Below, piece after piece: positions 1 through 9,477 of a DNA stretch of 64,000 nucleotides. Source of the DNA: Opitutia bacterium ISCC 52 (lineage in GTDB: Bacteria; Verrucomicrobiota; Verrucomicrobiia; Opitutales; UBA2995); the NCBI GenBank assembly GCA_014529675.2, contig CP076040.1, positions 4,111,894 through 4,175,893 of the forward strand. The letters run 5' to 3'. The position numbers and the translations under genes were made by a program. The stretch's first letter is position 1, and every line of letters starts with the position of its first letter. Under the pieces are notes generated by a model, which saw only the letters and a program-made list of their open reading frames with translations, had not been told where the DNA came from and made no database searches.

Positions 1-102
1 ATACGACATCCAAACGATCGCAATAGCTCCAATGAAGAGCAGGAGCAGGAACTTCTCCCGAGTGCTGGTCTTCTTGTAGAGTTTTCTTAAGTCGGCAATC
101 AT
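1..102 (-). CDS. gspM: Type II secretion protein GspM-like, N-terminal fragment
   Basis: Only the first 34 residues lie inside the window; the gene runs off the left edge. The start ATG (102-100) overlaps the stop of the preceding gspL-like gene as ATGA, so the two are translationally coupled. The visible part has a short basic stretch (residues 5-17, rich in K and R) followed by a hydrophobic segment (about residues 18-31), as expected for a bitopic inner-membrane protein with a short cytoplasmic tail. GspM proteins have this topology and follow gspL in gsp operons. The assignment rests mainly on position, because GspM sequences diverge strongly. Confidence 0.6.
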   Translation of the reverse strand, partial: MIADLRKLYKKTSTREKFLLLLFIGAIAIVWMSY

Positions 103-1334
103 GAGTCGGCCAGGAAGGATTGTGGCTGTAAGCTGCCGGGTTCAAATGTGACGGTCAGACGAAAGGTTCCACGTCCTTTATTGTCCCTAAAATTGCTAAT
201 TTCGACCAGGGAGAGTATTCCAGTATCTTTGAGTGTTTTCTCAAATCCATCGATTTCCGATGCATTGAGGGTCACTGCTTCGATCTGCAAAGAATTTCCC
301 CCGGCCGCGGAAATCCGCGTGAAGTAGATATTACTCGGTCGAACCATATTGATCGCATTCAACATCTCAAACGGTAAGAGCTGGTTCGTCGTGATCTGGT
401 TGATCTTGGCGAGAATGTCCATCTTCTGTTCAACATCTTCTGCCTTAGGTCGTGCTTCGGCAGCGATCGCCAACTCCTTCTGGTACCATTTGTTTAAAGC
501 AATGATTCCAAACTCAGATATGCCAAGGAGTAGAAATAGAAAGAGCACGATTACACTAGCTCCCCAAAACCAATTGGTCCATCCGTACCGCTTTTCGAGA
601 AGCTCTTTTTCTTCCGCCTTGCGGATATCCATAGCCCACAAGCTGCTACTGGTTGGGACTTCCACTCGCCAAGGATCCCCTCGCTCATCTCCATAGGGAA
701 CCAATTCAATGGCAGGTTTACCCTTGGCATCTTCCTGGTCCCAGTTCCTGTGGTAAATAGTTTTGCTTACTTCGACCAAATCGAAATTGCTAACTGGCTC
801 CGCGAGGTTTGATTCCTCTACTCGGCCCACCTGCGCTCTAATTCGTTGAATAATATGCTCCTTTGTGGTCTCCAAATCTTCGCGAGAGAACTCCACATCC
901 AGCGTAATTCCAACCACCGCCTGTGGAACAGAATCGTTAGCAGGAAGAAGAATCCCACTGAGCGTCGACTCGTGGATCAGGAAAATCAAGGTCGAGGAGT
1001 CAAATTTCAGGCCGAATGTTTGGGAGAAATCTGGGAAAGCATAGTCAAACAGTTCTGCCTCTGCTAAATCTTTCCGCAACTTCTGGTCAAAGGCGGTATA
1101 GGCGAAGGCACGATGGCTTTCCTCATCAAAATAGTAGCCCCAATTGAGCTGCTCCAGATTGAAAGGAGAGATTTCCTCCACACTCAACTCAGCAAACTCA
1201 TCGATTTCTTTAGCCTTCAGTTCTTCGGGTACGGCAAAGGCCCGCGTCACAAACCAGTTTCCAGGCACGAGTAACGGCTCGATCGATTCTTCCGATCCGG
1301 CGAGTTGTTGGATCCATTGCGGGAGCTTAGGCAT
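99..1334 (-). CDS. gspL: Type II secretion system protein GspL-like
   Basis: Predicted inner-membrane platform protein that would link the secretion ATPase GspE to GspM and the pseudopilus. The 411-residue product has a long cytoplasmic N-terminal part, one strong transmembrane segment at about residues 255-279 and a C-terminal periplasmic domain starting with a charged helix, which is the GspL arrangement. I chose the ATG at 1334; a TTG one codon upstream is possible. It sits between gspK and gspM in canonical operon order and its stop overlaps the gspM start by 4 bp. Sequence identity to well-studied GspL looks low, so the name depends on architecture plus synteny. A PilM/PilN-like fusion is the alternative. 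Confidence 0.7.
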   Translation of the reverse strand: MPKLPQWIQQLAGSEESIEPLLVPGNWFVTRAFAVPEELKAKEIDEFAELSVEEISPFNLEQLNWGYYFDEESHRAFAYTAFDQKLRKDLAEAELFDYAFPDFSQTFGLKFDSSTLIFLIHESTLSGILLPANDSVPQAVVGITLDVEFSREDLETTKEHIIQRIRAQVGRVEESNLAEPVSNFDLVEVSKTIYHRNWDQEDAKGKPAIELVPYGDERGDPWRVEVPTSSSLWAMDIRKAEEKELLEKRYGWTNWFWGASVIVLFLFLLLGISEFGIIALNKWYQKELAIAAEARPKAEDVEQKMDILAKINQITTNQLLPFEMLNAINMVRPSNIYFTRISAAGGNSLQIEAVTLNASEIDGFEKTLKDTGILSLVEISNFRDNKGRGTFRLTVTFEPGSLQPQSFLADS

Positions 1335-1374
1335 CAAAGGATATTAAAGCGAGGCTAAGGGCTTTTGTTGAGGG

Positions 1375-2478
1375 TTAAAGTACAATTTCATTTTCGTATA
1401 TTTGGACGACAGCAAAAGGATACTGCAGGTTTCCAATTTCAGTGCTAAGTTCAGTGTTGTCTTCCACAGAGAATACCTGCTCCTCTCGGTTAAAACGATC
1501 AAAGCTTGTATTTTGGTTACCCGGAAGTGAGCCGCCCATGGAAACAAGGGCCCTGAGCTCAAATACACTCAATCCTTGTTGAGCACGTACAATAATAGTG
1601 AGCCACTGAATTTCGCTGGAAACGGTGACTCCAGGGATACCATCTCGGATCGACACAGGAACCTGACTCGTATCTGTCAGATAGCGATCATCAGCAGTCC
1701 CACGCACTTCGTCTTCTCCAGCGAGGTATTCCCAAAAAGAATCCTGCTCAAAGTTAATGCCTTCTTCACCCAAGGTAAATAAAGACGCATCAGCGCTGTT
1801 AATATTAACATTCCCATCGTTTACCGGCGAAAAAAGAGATTCCAATCTATCGTGTAACTCATTTGGCCGGCCATAGATGTCGAAAAATGTTTCCTGGAAT
1901 CCGCCAATCAGGGCCAATTCCTTCAAGGAGCTGATAGGCGCATTGGCTGGCTCATAGGGGATAGGTGCATCCAGATAATAGTCGTTCTCGGCTCCATCAG
2001 GACGCTCCAAATCATCTTCATCCACCCAATCTTGAAATTTATCCACCAACTCGGTAGCCGTGTAGTCATCAAATCCCAGATCACTTAAAATGATCGTGAA
2101 CATAATGTCGTCATTGTAGAGACTTGAGAAAGGCAGCTTACCCGATTCGTCTTGAAATTCCACCGTGACGGTTGCTTCTGGGAAGGCGATTCCAGCAAAT
2201 TCCAGCGGATCCTGCCAACCTTGGGTGGGCGCATACATGGCACTATCATATTCGGCATATTCGGACATGACAGCCAAAGTCACTTCCAAGCTCGAATAGG
2301 CCACACGACGTAGATCGCTCTCCGCGTTCTTCATCGCGTTCATCTGGATGTGAGGGAGAATTTGCTCCATGAACTGCACCATCAGAATACTCAGCAGAAA
2401 GATCATGCCCATGACGAAGATAATGATGCTACCTCGCCGGGATGATTTGGACTTAAACTGGATCTTAGATTTTGACAT
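1375..2478 (-). CDS. gspK: Type II secretion minor pseudopilin GspK
   Basis: GspK caps the pseudopilus tip together with GspI and GspJ. The 367-residue protein begins with a basic leader, a likely prepilin-peptidase site after Gly16 and a hydrophobic helix (about 17-38). The conserved Glu5 of other pseudopilins is absent, which is normal for GspK. Its large size and a helical region rich in D and E (an EDDLERPDG-type stretch near residues 150-165) fit the GspK alpha domain. It lies downstream of gspJ after an 86-base gap, the largest spacer in the operon, and upstream of gspL. Confidence 0.88.
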   Translation of the reverse strand: MSKSKIQFKSKSSRRGSIIIFVMGMIFLLSILMVQFMEQILPHIQMNAMKNAESDLRRVAYSSLEVTLAVMSEYAEYDSAMYAPTQGWQDPLEFAGIAFPEATVTVEFQDESGKLPFSSLYNDDIMFTIILSDLGFDDYTATELVDKFQDWVDEDDLERPDGAENDYYLDAPIPYEPANAPISSLKELALIGGFQETFFDIYGRPNELHDRLESLFSPVNDGNVNINSADASLFTLGEEGINFEQDSFWEYLAGEDEVRGTADDRYLTDTSQVPVSIRDGIPGVTVSSEIQWLTIIVRAQQGLSVFELRALVSMGGSLPGNQNTSFDRFNREEQVFSVEDNTELSTEIGNLQYPFAVVQIYENEIVL

Positions 2479-2564
2479 TATACCCTCATTGGAAACGTTT
2501 CAAAACGAACGATTTAGTTTTGCTCCCTCATGTTCCGCAATTAACTGATTTTTGAAATCCATGA

Positions 2565-3227
2565 TCAAAAAACGGGAAACCCTTCATTTGCGCTGGGTAG
2601 GTTAATCATAAACGTCATGGCATCTTCATCTTCGATATCGGATTCGAAGGTTACCTTTATACGATTGGGGATATCATAGAGCCGGTCCGTATTGCGGCGG
2701 GGTTCCGGTTCCTGTTCCCACAACTCACGCTCAACATCATAATAGTGATACTCTATTCCAGTCACATATTTGGATAACAGTGTTTGCCTGGGCACATACT
2801 CTTCGAAGTCTACCTCGAGTCTCGATTGCCAATAGAGAACCAAGCCTACGTCCTTAACGACTTCCAACTGGTAAATTACGTAGGGTAGCTGCTGATGCTC
2901 CCAGGGAAGAATCCCATCACTGTCTTGCACCTCCCACGTCAGCAAAGGAGTTCCAGAAGTCGTAAAATCGCCCGATGTATGATCGAGGAAAACATAAGCT
3001 AATCCGCCGGAGTCAACAGGCATGGCCCGCTGAAATCCACGCTTCAGAAAATCGACTACCTGACGGCTATGCACTTCCATGTTACGGACGGGAGTCGTTC
3101 CACGCCAGAGGTCACCCAAGCTGACAGTCAATAAAAGCACAGAAGTCATGATCCCGCTGGCCAGAAGAATGGCCAGTAGGACCTCTAAGAGCGTAAAGCC
3201 GTTCAACTTCTGATTCCGTGGGTTCAT
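2565..3227 (-). CDS. gspJ: Type II secretion minor pseudopilin GspJ
   Basis: Minor pseudopilin of the type II secretion tip complex. The 220-residue product carries the type IV prepilin motif GFTLLEVLL, with predicted cleavage after Gly10, methylated Phe11 and the conserved Glu15 (Glu5 of the mature chain). It is followed by a hydrophobic helix and a globular C-terminal domain. Its size fits GspJ rather than the shorter GspH/GspI. The start overlaps the gspI stop by 4 bp, indicating translational coupling. Confidence 0.88.
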   Translation of the reverse strand: MNPRNQKLNGFTLLEVLLAILLASGIMTSVLLLTVSLGDLWRGTTPVRNMEVHSRQVVDFLKRGFQRAMPVDSGGLAYVFLDHTSGDFTTSGTPLLTWEVQDSDGILPWEHQQLPYVIYQLEVVKDVGLVLYWQSRLEVDFEEYVPRQTLLSKYVTGIEYHYYDVERELWEQEPEPRRNTDRLYDIPNRIKVTFESDIEDEDAMTFMINLPSANEGFPVF

Positions 3228-3700
3228 ATTCCTTTAAAGTCCCACCCAAATTGTTGATCGTCTCGGAAATCCTGCATGCGTTCCTGCAAATCTTGCCGGG
3301 CACGCTCCACTTCATCGAGCTCGCTCCAAGAAGGTCGCAGCAGGTAAAAGAGTTGAGTTAATTCCATTCTTTCACCCTCCGCATCCACCATATCGACAAA
3401 CATATTTACCGCAAAGAGATTGGGGATCTCAGTCATCTCGATCTCTGAGTACCAGTTTCCGGTCACTCCATTTCCCATATCAAACTCATCTCCATCCATG
3501 GCTTCCTCGATATCGCTGATGAGTTGCAGGTCGGCTCTTACGTATGCGAGCTCTTCCTCAAAATTGGTCTTGATGCGGCTGGCTTCAAAATTGCTCAGAA
3601 TGTTTATGTAAGAGGCAACCAGGACCGTGGCTGCCCCGGCAAAGATCACCACAGCAACCAAGACTTCCAGAATAGTGAACCCCTGTTGATTAGTCTTCAT
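3224..3700 (-). CDS. gspI: Type II secretion minor pseudopilin GspI
   Basis: Minor pseudopilin predicted to start tip assembly with GspJ and GspK. The 158-residue chain has a very short leader and a GFTILEVLVAVV prepilin motif (cleavage after Gly7, conserved Glu12). The acidic C-terminal domain lacks a recognisable enzymatic motif, as expected. Both neighbours overlap it by 4 bp: its ATG overlaps the gspH stop and its stop overlaps the gspJ start. The assignment uses motif, size and operon position. Confidence 0.85.
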   Translation of the reverse strand: MKTNQQGFTILEVLVAVVIFAGAATVLVASYINILSNFEASRIKTNFEEELAYVRADLQLISDIEEAMDGDEFDMGNGVTGNWYSEIEMTEIPNLFAVNMFVDMVDAEGERMELTQLFYLLRPSWSELDEVERARQDLQERMQDFRDDQQFGWDFKGI

Positions 3701-4203
3701 CCGTTTCGCTCACTAAAAAAACCAGTGAATGGTTCTACAACGAGTTCCCGTTCGCGATCTCCAGCCACAAGCTGAACTTTGAAAGCAGCCGAGGTCGCAT
3801 CAGGATACAGGATGACACTTTCAGCGACAAACCAATCCGGGTTCTCAAAGCTCTCGCCTTTGTAACGAGGCTGTTGGAAGAAAAAGCTTACTTCCATATC
3901 CGGTCCTTCATCCACGTCTTCAAATCCATCAACTTCGTAAGTCGCGACCACCTCACTGCGGAGCAGCACAAATCGCCTGGCTTTCTCGTCCCAAGTTAAC
4001 TCAATAGACTCGCGATCCTCGAAGGCCATCATGCGCCCTTCCGTTTGCGCCAATACAAAGGAGCTCTCCAGCTCCGCAAGTGGATCCTTATCGAGCAAGG
4101 ACTCCATGTTGACCGCAAAAATGACCCAAGCAGTTCCCACCAACACGATTGCAAGTAGAACCTCAAGCAGAGTAAATCCTCGCTTGTTCATAGTGTGGGA
4201 CAT
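3697..4203 (-). CDS. gspH: Type II secretion minor pseudopilin GspH
   Basis: Predicted minor pseudopilin of 168 residues that joins the tip complex to the GspG fibre. It has a short leader and the prepilin motif GFTLLEVLL (cleavage after Gly9, Glu14 conserved). The rest is a beta-rich soluble domain. Met1 (4203) and Met5 (4191) are both possible starts. It begins 8 bases after the gspG stop. GspH is the least conserved pseudopilin, so the name relies on its place between gspG and gspI. Confidence 0.82.
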   Translation of the reverse strand: MSHTMNKRGFTLLEVLLAIVLVGTAWVIFAVNMESLLDKDPLAELESSFVLAQTEGRMMAFEDRESIELTWDEKARRFVLLRSEVVATYEVDGFEDVDEGPDMEVSFFFQQPRYKGESFENPDWFVAESVILYPDATSAAFKVQLVAGDRERELVVEPFTGFFSERNG

Positions 4204-4211
4204 GGCGGGGA

Positions 4212-4667
4212 CTATTGCCAGTTACCTATGTCGTCAGCGCTTTCTACGCCATCTTTGCCAAAGGAGTAAATATCGTAGCTATCCGGATTGTTCTTTCCGG
4301 GCATGCGGTATTGGTACTCGGAACCCCAAGGATCACTTGGAATCTCATCCATGTATGGCCCCTTCCAGTTCTTTGCATTACTAGGAGCTGTAACGAGTGC
4401 TTGAATACCTTCTTCCGAATTTGGATAGCGGCCATTGTCGATCCGGTATCTAAAAAGCGAAGCTTTCATCGTATCGTTCACAAAAATGCGAACCGTGTCC
4501 TCCTGGCCTCCACCAAGAATTTTATCGACGTTCATCAATCCCAAGACCACAAGCCCACCAAGTAAGGCCATGACCAAAAGAATTTCCATCAAGGTGAAAC
4601 CGCTTTTGCGACGGTTGGATTTCTGAGAATTAGGAGAGCTTGTCTTATGCGTCTTAACGTTGTTCAT
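4212..4667 (-). CDS. gspG: Type II secretion major pseudopilin GspG
   Basis: Major subunit of the periplasmic pseudopilus that pushes folded substrates through the GspD secretin. The 151-residue product has a basic leader of 23 residues, the motif GFTLMEILLVM with the invariant Glu at residue 28, and the strongly conserved C-terminal calcium-site region (YSFGKDG ... ADDIGNW, about residues 133-150). The PWG motif and the ALVTAP segment are also family hallmarks. It is the first gene of the visible gsp cluster; gspC, D, E and F are not in the window. The 202 bases upstream hold no gene and separate it from the divergent pntAA. Confidence 0.95.
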   Translation of the reverse strand: MNNVKTHKTSSPNSQKSNRRKSGFTLMEILLVMALLGGLVVLGLMNVDKILGGGQEDTVRIFVNDTMKASLFRYRIDNGRYPNSEEGIQALVTAPSNAKNWKGPYMDEIPSDPWGSEYQYRMPGKNNPDSYDIYSFGKDGVESADDIGNWQ

Positions 4668-4869
4668 AGTTTCATATAAGCTGTTGTTTAAACGTTAGTT
4701 CCAGTCAATAGGGTTACGGTTCCCCTTTCGAGAAAATTTCTTACCCAAATCAGCTGGGGAAAAGCCTATTTTACAGTTTAGTGAAGATTCCTGCTTTTCA
4801 TTTCATCCTAAGCAAACCATATTCCAAGACTTCAGACCGCTTTCTTCTCAACACTAAGCTCACGAGACT

Positions 4870-6009
4870 ATGGATGGTTTCATACCGAAATCTAAAATCA
4901 ATGGCGAGAACCGCACCGCACTCACACCGGACTCTGCTGGCAAACTCATCTCTTTGGGCCTCTCCCTGAACGCGGAACCAGGCATCGGTATCAAGAGTGG
5001 ATATAAAGACAATGACTATGTAGCCGCTGGCGTGGCCATAGCATCTGATGATTCAACTCTCGGCTCAGCAGACCTCGTTCTAGGCTTGGACCTGCCGACA
5101 CCCGAGCTCATTTCGCAAATGAAAGAAGGTAGCCTCTTCGTCGGTTACCTGGATCCCTTTTTCAATCTGGAACTTCTCAAGGCTTTTGCGACGGCTAAAG
5201 TAAATGCCATTTCTATGGAAATGATTCCGAGAACTACTTTGGCGCAAAAGATGGACGTGCTGAGCTCTCAAATGAATATCGCTGGATACTTCGCTGTGAT
5301 TAAAGGGGCCGAACGCCTCAATAAGGTGCTCCCGATGATGATGACCCCTGCGGGCACCATTTCGCCCTGCAGAGTTTTTGTAATCGGCGTCGGCGTGGCC
5401 GGCTTGCAGGCCATAGCGACGGCCAAACGACTCGGCGCCAGAGTAGAAGCGTTTGATACCCGCCCCGTCGTAGAAGAGCAGGTGAAATCCCTCGGAGCCA
5501 AATTTGTGAAGATCGATCTCGGAGAGACCGGGCAAACGGATCAGGGGTACGCCAAGGCCCTCACGCCAGAGCAAATCGAAATGCAACAACAGGGAATGGC
5601 CAAAATCTGTGCTCAGTCGGACATCGTCATCACCACTGCCAAGTTGTTTGGACGCAAAGCCCCTACCCTCGTTACCAAAACCATGATCGAAGGGATGAAG
5701 CCTGGCTCCGTAATCGTCGACCTCGCAGCCGCTGGAGGTGGAAACGTCGAAGGCACTGTGCTCAACGAAGAAGCCATCACTGACAACGGTGTCATTATAG
5801 TCGGAGACGGTTGCTTGGAAGGGCAGGCCGCCTACCACGCCTCTCAAGTCTATGCATCCAATATCGCGAATCTGCTCGAACACTTTTGGGATCCAGAAAG
5901 CAAAAGTCTGAAGCTCAACCTCGATGACGAGATCATGCAGGGCTGCCTGCTCACGCACAATGGCGAGGTCCGCCATCCAACTTTCATTGAGAAACTAAAG
6001 GAGGCATAA
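4870..6009 (+). CDS. pntAA: NAD(P) transhydrogenase subunit alpha, NAD-binding part (PntAA)
   Basis: Soluble NAD(H)-binding domain I of proton-translocating transhydrogenase, which drives hydride transfer from NADH to NADP+ with the proton-motive force. The 379-residue product has the alanine dehydrogenase/PNT N-terminal signature (ENRTALTP near residues 13-20), the MIPRT motif (118-122) and a GxGxxG Rossmann motif at 173-178. It is a separate protein rather than fused to the membrane segment, giving the three-gene form of the enzyme. pntAB and pntB follow directly. No Shine-Dalgarno is visible before the ATG. Confidence 0.95.
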   Translation: MDGFIPKSKINGENRTALTPDSAGKLISLGLSLNAEPGIGIKSGYKDNDYVAAGVAIASDDSTLGSADLVLGLDLPTPELISQMKEGSLFVGYLDPFFNLELLKAFATAKVNAISMEMIPRTTLAQKMDVLSSQMNIAGYFAVIKGAERLNKVLPMMMTPAGTISPCRVFVIGVGVAGLQAIATAKRLGARVEAFDTRPVVEEQVKSLGAKFVKIDLGETGQTDQGYAKALTPEQIEMQQQGMAKICAQSDIVITTAKLFGRKAPTLVTKTMIEGMKPGSVIVDLAAAGGGNVEGTVLNEEAITDNGVIIVGDGCLEGQAAYHASQVYASNIANLLEHFWDPESKSLKLNLDDEIMQGCLLTHNGEVRHPTFIEKLKEA

Positions 6010-6020
6010 ACAACAGAACT

Positions 6021-6308
6021 ATGACTATCATTCTTCTTCTCTTTATCTTTACTTTGGCAGCGTTCCTGGGATTCGAGCTGATTGCTAAAGTGCCCTCCCA
6101 GTTGCACACGCCTCTCATGTCGGGTTCGAACGCGATATCCGGCATCACCATCGTCGGGGCCATCTTGGCGACCATGCATAATCCGCAAGGAACGATGGCC
6201 ATGGTTCTCGGCTTAGCCGCGTTGGTGCTGGCCACCATCAATGTGGTGGGCGGTTACTTGGTCACCGACCGGATGCTGAGCATGTTTAAAAAGAAAGGGG
6301 GCAAGTAA
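6021..6308 (+). CDS. pntAB: NAD(P) transhydrogenase subunit alpha, membrane part (PntAB)
   Basis: Small membrane subunit of the transhydrogenase. It supplies the transmembrane helices that sit at the C-terminus of PntA in enzymes with a fused alpha subunit. The 95-residue protein has three to four hydrophobic helices and the family segment around SGSNAISGI (about residues 34-42). It starts 11 bases after the pntAA stop and ends just before pntB, so the three genes form one transcription unit. Confidence 0.95.
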   Translation: MTIILLLFIFTLAAFLGFELIAKVPSQLHTPLMSGSNAISGITIVGAILATMHNPQGTMAMVLGLAALVLATINVVGGYLVTDRMLSMFKKKGGK

Positions 6309-6310
6309 GC

Positions 6311-7732
6311 ATGGAAGCCTCAAGCCTCATTAATTTCTTTTATATCGTTTCTGCGATTTTGTTCATTCTCGGCATCAAGATGCTGGGATCAGCCGACACA
6401 GCACGCCGAGGCAATGGGCTCTCATCGATCGGCATGCTCATCGCGGTAATCGTCACACTCATAGATAAGCAAGTCTTCGACAGCTGGGTCTGGATTGCCG
6501 GTGGTATCGGGGCAGGTGCAGTCATAGGATTTGTAGCAGCCAAGAAAGTCCAAATGACCTCCATGCCCGAATTGGTTGCCCTATTTAATGGATTTGGTGG
6601 ATTGGCTAGTTTGTTCGTAGGGTGGGCAGAGTATCAGAAAATCAAAGACGCCAACGGCGGACTGGTAGGTAACCTGCTAAACCCCAGTCTCGATCACTTC
6701 ACTGCATCGGTCGTATTTCTGGCTGTGTTTATCGGTGGCATCACTTTCACAGGTAGTATCTATGCCTGGGGCAAACTCTCCGGCAAAATTGGCGGTCAGG
6801 CCAAAGTCTTTAGTGGGCAGAAAGCCTTCAACATGATGCTCATGCTAGGGGTGCTTGTTTGTGGTGTTCTTTACGCAGCCGCACCCAATGGGGAAAATGC
6901 TTACGGACTATTTTTGGCGATCGTGGGGCTATCTCTCCTGGTCGGTATTTTTGGTGTCATGCCTATCGGCGGTGGCGACATGCCCGTGGTCATCTCATTG
7001 CTCAATAGTTGCTCGGGGCTTGCGGCCTGCGCCGCGGGTTTTGTGATTCAAAACAACGTATTGATTGTCGCTGGCTGTCTAGTCGGAGCCAGTGGCCTCA
7101 TCCTGACCATCATCATGTGCAAGGCTATGAACCGGACACTGGCCAATGTTCTTTTTAGCGGCTTCGGCGCCAGCGCACAAAAGACCGGTGGCAAGCAAGA
7201 GGGTGAAATGAAAGCCATCAGCGGAGAGGATGCCTATTACGTATTGGAAGCGGCTAGCAGCGTGGTGTTTGTTCCCGGATACGGCATGGCTGTTGCTCAA
7301 GCTCAACATGCAGTAAAAGAACTCGGCGAAATTCTTGAAGAGAATGGGGCCGAAGTGCGCTACGCCATCCACCCGGTTGCTGGTCGCATGCCGGGTCACA
7401 TGAATGTACTCTTAGCTGAGGCCGACGTGCCTTATGAACAACTTTCCGAGATGGACGACGTGAACCCTATCATGTCGACCGTCGACGTAGCCATTGTGAT
7501 TGGAGCCAACGACGTGGTGAACCCGGCGGCAGGAGAAGATCCAAGCAGCCCGATCTACGGCATGCCCATTATCAATGTCTTCGAAGCCAAAACTGTGTTT
7601 GCCCTGAAACGCGGCCAGGGAGCTGGCTTCTCAGGTTTGGTGAACCAACTCTTCTTCCGAGAAAATACGAGAATGCTCTACGGAGATGCGAAAGCCACGG
7701 TCACTGACTTGGTGGGACAGTTTAAGGACTAG
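6311..7732 (+). CDS. pntB: NAD(P) transhydrogenase subunit beta (PntB)
   Basis: Beta subunit with the membrane proton channel and the NADP(H)-binding domain III. The 473-residue product has about nine hydrophobic helices over the first 280 residues, then a soluble Rossmann-like domain with VPGYGMAVAQAQHAV, GRMPGHMNVLLAEA and GANDVVNPAA, the NADP-binding hallmarks of the family. Length is normal. It starts two bases after the pntAB stop. The complete set should form a functional NADPH-generating enzyme. Confidence 0.96.
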   Translation: MEASSLINFFYIVSAILFILGIKMLGSADTARRGNGLSSIGMLIAVIVTLIDKQVFDSWVWIAGGIGAGAVIGFVAAKKVQMTSMPELVALFNGFGGLASLFVGWAEYQKIKDANGGLVGNLLNPSLDHFTASVVFLAVFIGGITFTGSIYAWGKLSGKIGGQAKVFSGQKAFNMMLMLGVLVCGVLYAAAPNGENAYGLFLAIVGLSLLVGIFGVMPIGGGDMPVVISLLNSCSGLAACAAGFVIQNNVLIVAGCLVGASGLILTIIMCKAMNRTLANVLFSGFGASAQKTGGKQEGEMKAISGEDAYYVLEAASSVVFVPGYGMAVAQAQHAVKELGEILEENGAEVRYAIHPVAGRMPGHMNVLLAEADVPYEQLSEMDDVNPIMSTVDVAIVIGANDVVNPAAGEDPSSPIYGMPIINVFEAKTVFALKRGQGAGFSGLVNQLFFRENTRMLYGDAKATVTDLVGQFKD

Positions 7733-7739
7733 CGCAGAT

Positions 7740-9443
7740 CTAAGAATCTTCAGACCCGGTAGGACTGATCTTCAGGTCCTTGATCGAATCCCATTCGTCA
7801 TCCTCTGAGACATGGGTAACATCCCGTCGCAACAAGTAATAGAGTAATCCGATTATCACCAAACAGACCCACAGGAACCAATTACCATATACCACATAGA
7901 ATGTGAGATTTCGGTAGGTTTTAGGATTATAGGTTACTTCAAAGATTTTGCTTCCACCATAATAAATGGACCCGTCAGGTGACTTCATAACTCGCTCGGG
8001 CTGTCGGACATTGTTCTCATCAATCCACTCTCCCCATCCACCAAATTCGTCGATCCATCCGCTCCACCCATTGTTGCCTACACGCACAACAGGGCGCGCA
8101 GTCTCCACAGCTCGAAGAACAGAGTGAGCAGCATGCTGATAGGCTGCGCCTTCTTCCCCGTACCAAGCGTCGTTTGTAACCACGAATAGTGCCCGCGCAC
8201 CATTTAGGACAGTTTTGCGTGCCAAAGACGGAAAAATATCCTCATAACAGATAAGCGCACCGACGGGAAGTTCACCCGACTCCAGTTGAAGACGAAGCGG
8301 AGAAGAAGATTTACCTGGAAAAATATCGCCACCAATAGGCACAAATTTTTCCAAGAAAAACAAAAAGTTTCTGAAAGGAATGTATTCCCCAAAAGGGACC
8401 CGTTTACGTTTCTTATAATAGGGTCGATCCAAGCCACTCTCCGGATAAAGGGCCATAAAACAATTGTACCAGGGATCGTCACTCAAGGTCGCTCCTTCAG
8501 CGGCTAAAGCTCCCATCAATAACGGCCCACCAAAGTCATTCGTCAACTCCTCCGCCCAGTTTTGCATAGCAGGGTCACCAATAATGGCGTAAGGTAAAAC
8601 CGCTTCAGGTAGGACGGCAATATCGGCTCCGATTCGTTTTTGATAAAGCAGCTGGTCCCGAATATTGTTCATAATATCTGCCGCTTTGGATGAATCCCAC
8701 TTTTCATTTTGGGGAACGTTGGGTTGAATAAGCGCAGCCTTAAAAAATGTTTCCCGTACTCCACGTTCGAAGCGCATTTGAAATAAGCCCAAGGTGAAAA
8801 ATATCCACACAGCCATACCGACCAGGAATTCCGGACATAGATGAATCCAACCCTTCCGTTTCCCTTTGAAGAGATGCCGTAGGTAAAAAGCAATGGTCAT
8901 GCCTACAAACAACAAGAGGAATGAGACGCCATATGAACCTGTGAGCGAGGCAAGCTGCAGAGTCAATGGACGGTCCCATTGGGAAGCAGCCAATGGCAAC
9001 CATGGGAATCCACTAAGAAATATACTGCGAACAAACTCCAACAACGACCAGACACTACATACTCCGAGCATACCGAGTATCCGCATAAATGCGGAGCCAT
9101 CCTTAAAGCGGGGCACAGCCCACCAAACAGCCATTGCCCAAACCCAGGGAAACAACGCGAGAATGGTCGACAGGAAAAACCAGCCTACCCAAGTCACATG
9201 ACGTAACCAAATAATCAATACAAGCCAACTCAACCAAAATGCTGCACCCACGACTCGGGTGAGTTGCTTGCGGCTTGGCTGCTGATAAAATAACCAGAGA
9301 AAGGCGGGGACCGGAACCAGGTAGGCCAGTTCAGGAATGTCAAACGGCGCGAAAGAAAAGGTATGAAAACAAAAGGTACAAAGAAATGCACCTAAGGCCC
9401 AATACTTGGTAACCGGTTTGTTCTGCGATATGCTTTTGCTCAT
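7740..9443 (-). CDS. lnt: Apolipoprotein N-acyltransferase
   Basis: Inner-membrane enzyme that adds the third acyl chain to the N-terminal cysteine of lipoproteins, using phospholipid as donor. The 567-residue product has six or more N-terminal transmembrane helices, a periplasmic nitrilase-like domain and a C-terminal helix near residues 530-550. The catalytic triad is visible as Glu280 (VLPEAVLP), Lys345 (in KKRKRVPFGEY) and Cys399 (ALICYED). It is slightly longer than the E. coli enzyme because of a charged C-terminal tail. It lies 34 bases downstream of secA and converges with pntB. Confidence 0.93.
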   Translation of the reverse strand: MSKSISQNKPVTKYWALGAFLCTFCFHTFSFAPFDIPELAYLVPVPAFLWLFYQQPSRKQLTRVVGAAFWLSWLVLIIWLRHVTWVGWFFLSTILALFPWVWAMAVWWAVPRFKDGSAFMRILGMLGVCSVWSLLEFVRSIFLSGFPWLPLAASQWDRPLTLQLASLTGSYGVSFLLLFVGMTIAFYLRHLFKGKRKGWIHLCPEFLVGMAVWIFFTLGLFQMRFERGVRETFFKAALIQPNVPQNEKWDSSKAADIMNNIRDQLLYQKRIGADIAVLPEAVLPYAIIGDPAMQNWAEELTNDFGGPLLMGALAAEGATLSDDPWYNCFMALYPESGLDRPYYKKRKRVPFGEYIPFRNFLFFLEKFVPIGGDIFPGKSSSPLRLQLESGELPVGALICYEDIFPSLARKTVLNGARALFVVTNDAWYGEEGAAYQHAAHSVLRAVETARPVVRVGNNGWSGWIDEFGGWGEWIDENNVRQPERVMKSPDGSIYYGGSKIFEVTYNPKTYRNLTFYVVYGNWFLWVCLVIIGLLYYLLRRDVTHVSEDDEWDSIKDLKISPTGSEDS

Positions 9444-9477
9444 TCGATTTACCGCAACGGGTAACCCGACTTAAACA

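Noticed and set aside
5080-5976. 298-codon open frame on the minus strand
   Set aside because: It is an antisense shadow of pntAA, with low-complexity His/Arg-rich content and no family motif.
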